Assembly: GCA_964453215.1 (NCBI GenBank)
Contig: CAYVRR010000089.1
Coordinates: 1 to 7,923, forward strand
Length of the DNA: 7,923 nucleotides
Origin: SABI01 sp964453215
Lineage (GTDB): Bacteria > Spirochaetota > Spirochaetia > Sphaerochaetales > Sphaerochaetaceae
Direction: 5' to 3'
Shown here piece by piece: positions 6,929 through 7,923 of the stretch. The position numbers and the translations under genes are program-made. The notes beneath the pieces were generated by a model. It ran no database searches and was not told the origin of the DNA. It saw only the letters and a list, made by a program, of their open reading frames with translations. Numbering within the stretch: the stretch's first letter is position 1; every line of letters starts with the position of its first letter.

Positions 6929-7849
6929 ATGTCGAAAGTGTTGATGGTTATGGCTGATGATGAAGAACAACTGCGTCGAGTTGGATATGCACTCTCATCT
7001 ATTCAACGGATACAAATTCTGAAACTACTGTATTATAACAGCTATAATGTTAAAGAAATTGCTGAATTGATTAATATCCCAGCATCTAGTGCTGCACTAC
7101 ATGTGAGGGAACTAGAAAAAGCTGACCTAATCCAGACCAAGCAACTACCAGGCAAGCGGGGATCGATGAAAATTTGCAGTAGAAAGAATGATTATGTAAA
7201 TATCAAACTTTCTGGACAAGCCTCAAATATTAATCAGGTGACTACCGTCTCCATGCCCATTGGAGCTTATACCGATTGCCGAGTAACACCAACATGTGGG
7301 CTCGCTAATGAACAGAGGATTATCGGTTATGAAGATCGCCCCAATAATTTTTATTTGCCTGAGAGGGTAAATGCTAAAGTATTATGGACTTCCAGTGGAT
7401 ATGTAGAATATAAGTTCCCGTTTCCAGTCGAACATCAAACGCTACCAAAGGAATTGATTCTTACGTTTGAGGCATGTTCTGAGGCTCCAAACTTCAAAGA
7501 AGACTGGAAGTCAGATTTGACAATTTGGATTAACGGGATAGAGTGCGGGACTTGGCAAAGTCCTGGCGACTATGGGGCAAGAAGAGGAAAGCTAAATCCA
7601 GCATGGTGGGATGATGGGGTTTCCCAATATGGGAAATTAGTAACTGTATCAATTTCTGGAGAACTAACACGAATCAATGCAAAACATGCTTCTGACATCA
7701 CTATCGACGATTTACACTTAGATATCAATGACGCTATATCACTCCGCATTGGAAACAAGGAGGAAGCTAAGTATATTGGAGGATTCAATCTATTTGGATG
7801 CAGTTTCGGTGATTATAATCAAGATATTGAACTGTCATTTGTGTACTAA
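6929..7849 (+). CDS. ArsR-type winged-helix regulator with large beta-rich C-terminal domain
   Basis: DNA-binding transcription factor of 306 aa, far longer than the usual 90-120 aa of ArsR proteins. Residues about 14-90 form a winged helix-turn-helix: ALSSIQRIQILKLL, then VKEIAELINI, and the recognition helix region SSAALHVRELEKADLI, with a wing at 70-84. There are no cysteines in the helix where metal-sensing ArsR proteins have their CxC motif, so metal sensing is unlikely. Residues about 105-306 appear to be a beta-sandwich domain with aromatic and acidic patches (YVEYKFPFP, CSEAPN, SDLTIWINGIECGTWQSPGD, PAWWDDG, FGDYNQD). I recall this architecture from uncharacterised regulators beside sugar genes in Bacillales, but I know of no established ligand. 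The start ATG at 6929 has AAGGAG 6 nt upstream. Its divergent position beside the uptake operon suggests it controls that operon, probably in response to a sugar bound by the C-terminal domain (inference). Activator or repressor cannot be told. Confidence 0.85.
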   Translation: MSKVLMVMADDEEQLRRVGYALSSIQRIQILKLLYYNSYNVKEIAELINIPASSAALHVRELEKADLIQTKQLPGKRGSMKICSRKNDYVNIKLSGQASNINQVTTVSMPIGAYTDCRVTPTCGLANEQRIIGYEDRPNNFYLPERVNAKVLWTSSGYVEYKFPFPVEHQTLPKELILTFEACSEAPNFKEDWKSDLTIWINGIECGTWQSPGDYGARRGKLNPAWWDDGVSQYGKLVTVSISGELTRINAKHASDITIDDLHLDINDAISLRIGNKEEAKYIGGFNLFGCSFGDYNQDIELSFVY

Positions 7850-7872
7850 CATTCGAGGAAGGATTTCTAACC

Positions 7873-7923
7873 TCACCCCACAAAATCTTCCCTGTATGGA
7901 GTGAATACATCCAGAACCACTCC
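7873..7923 (-). CDS. Probable cupin-domain protein, C-terminal tail (partial)
   Basis: Reading leftward from the window edge gives GVVLDVFTPYREDFVG followed by TGA at 7873-7875. The pattern VxLDVFxPxREDF is, from memory, the usual ending of small single-domain cupin proteins. Only 16 residues are visible, so the call rests on that motif alone. The gene converges on the regulator with 23 nt between the stop codons. A bulged hairpin (arms 7857-7866 and 7883-7891) spans the junction but lacks a T-run. The rest of the gene lies to the right of the window. Confidence 0.5.
   Translation of the reverse strand, partial: GVVLDVFTPYREDFVG

Noticed and set aside
7857..7891. Intrinsic terminator between regulator and cupin tail
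   Set aside because: The stem has a bulge and a long 16-nt loop, and no T-run follows on either strand.

Overview
The window looks like a carbohydrate-utilisation locus from a free-living, moderately AT-rich bacterium. My best guess is a spirochaete of the Sphaerochaeta/Treponema type. The basis is modest: the signal peptide of the solute-binding protein ends in Ala-Ala-Gly-Gln-Lys with no lipobox cysteine, a form I associate from memory with sugar-binding proteins of that group, together with general protein similarity. No rRNA, tRNA, CRISPR or mobile element was seen.

Layout. Positions 1-224 are non-coding as far as can be shown and hold a 10-bp hairpin and related dyads. Five genes on the minus strand, read from right to left, form one apparent operon: an extracellular sugar-binding protein (5335-6669), a MalF-type permease (4366-5259), a MalG-type permease (from 4379, cut off by an assembly gap), a GH43-type glycoside hydrolase (cut off by the same gap, ending at 1980) and a GH2 glycoside hydrolase (225-1955). 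A 100-N gap lies at 3576-3675. A divergent gene on the plus strand (6929-7849) encodes an ArsR-type winged-helix regulator with a large beta-rich C-terminal domain. The 259-bp region between the divergent genes carries a good promoter for each. At the right edge, 7873-7923 on the minus strand is probably the C-terminal tail of a cupin protein.

How it works together (inference): the binding protein captures an oligosaccharide outside the membrane, the two permeases import it using an ATPase encoded elsewhere, and the GH2 enzyme (probably with the GH43 enzyme) trims it to monosaccharides. The divergent regulator probably senses a sugar with its C-terminal domain and controls the operon. GH43 plus GH2 points to an arabinose-, xylose- or galactose-containing plant glycan, but the sequence does not settle the substrate.

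Main caution: the continuous reading frame across the N gap (1980-4397) is a chimera of two genes. The ends of both genes are missing, and the real missing sequence is probably several hundred bases rather than 100. The most unusual biology is the regulator architecture. The rest is a well-formed example of a known type of sugar-uptake operon.
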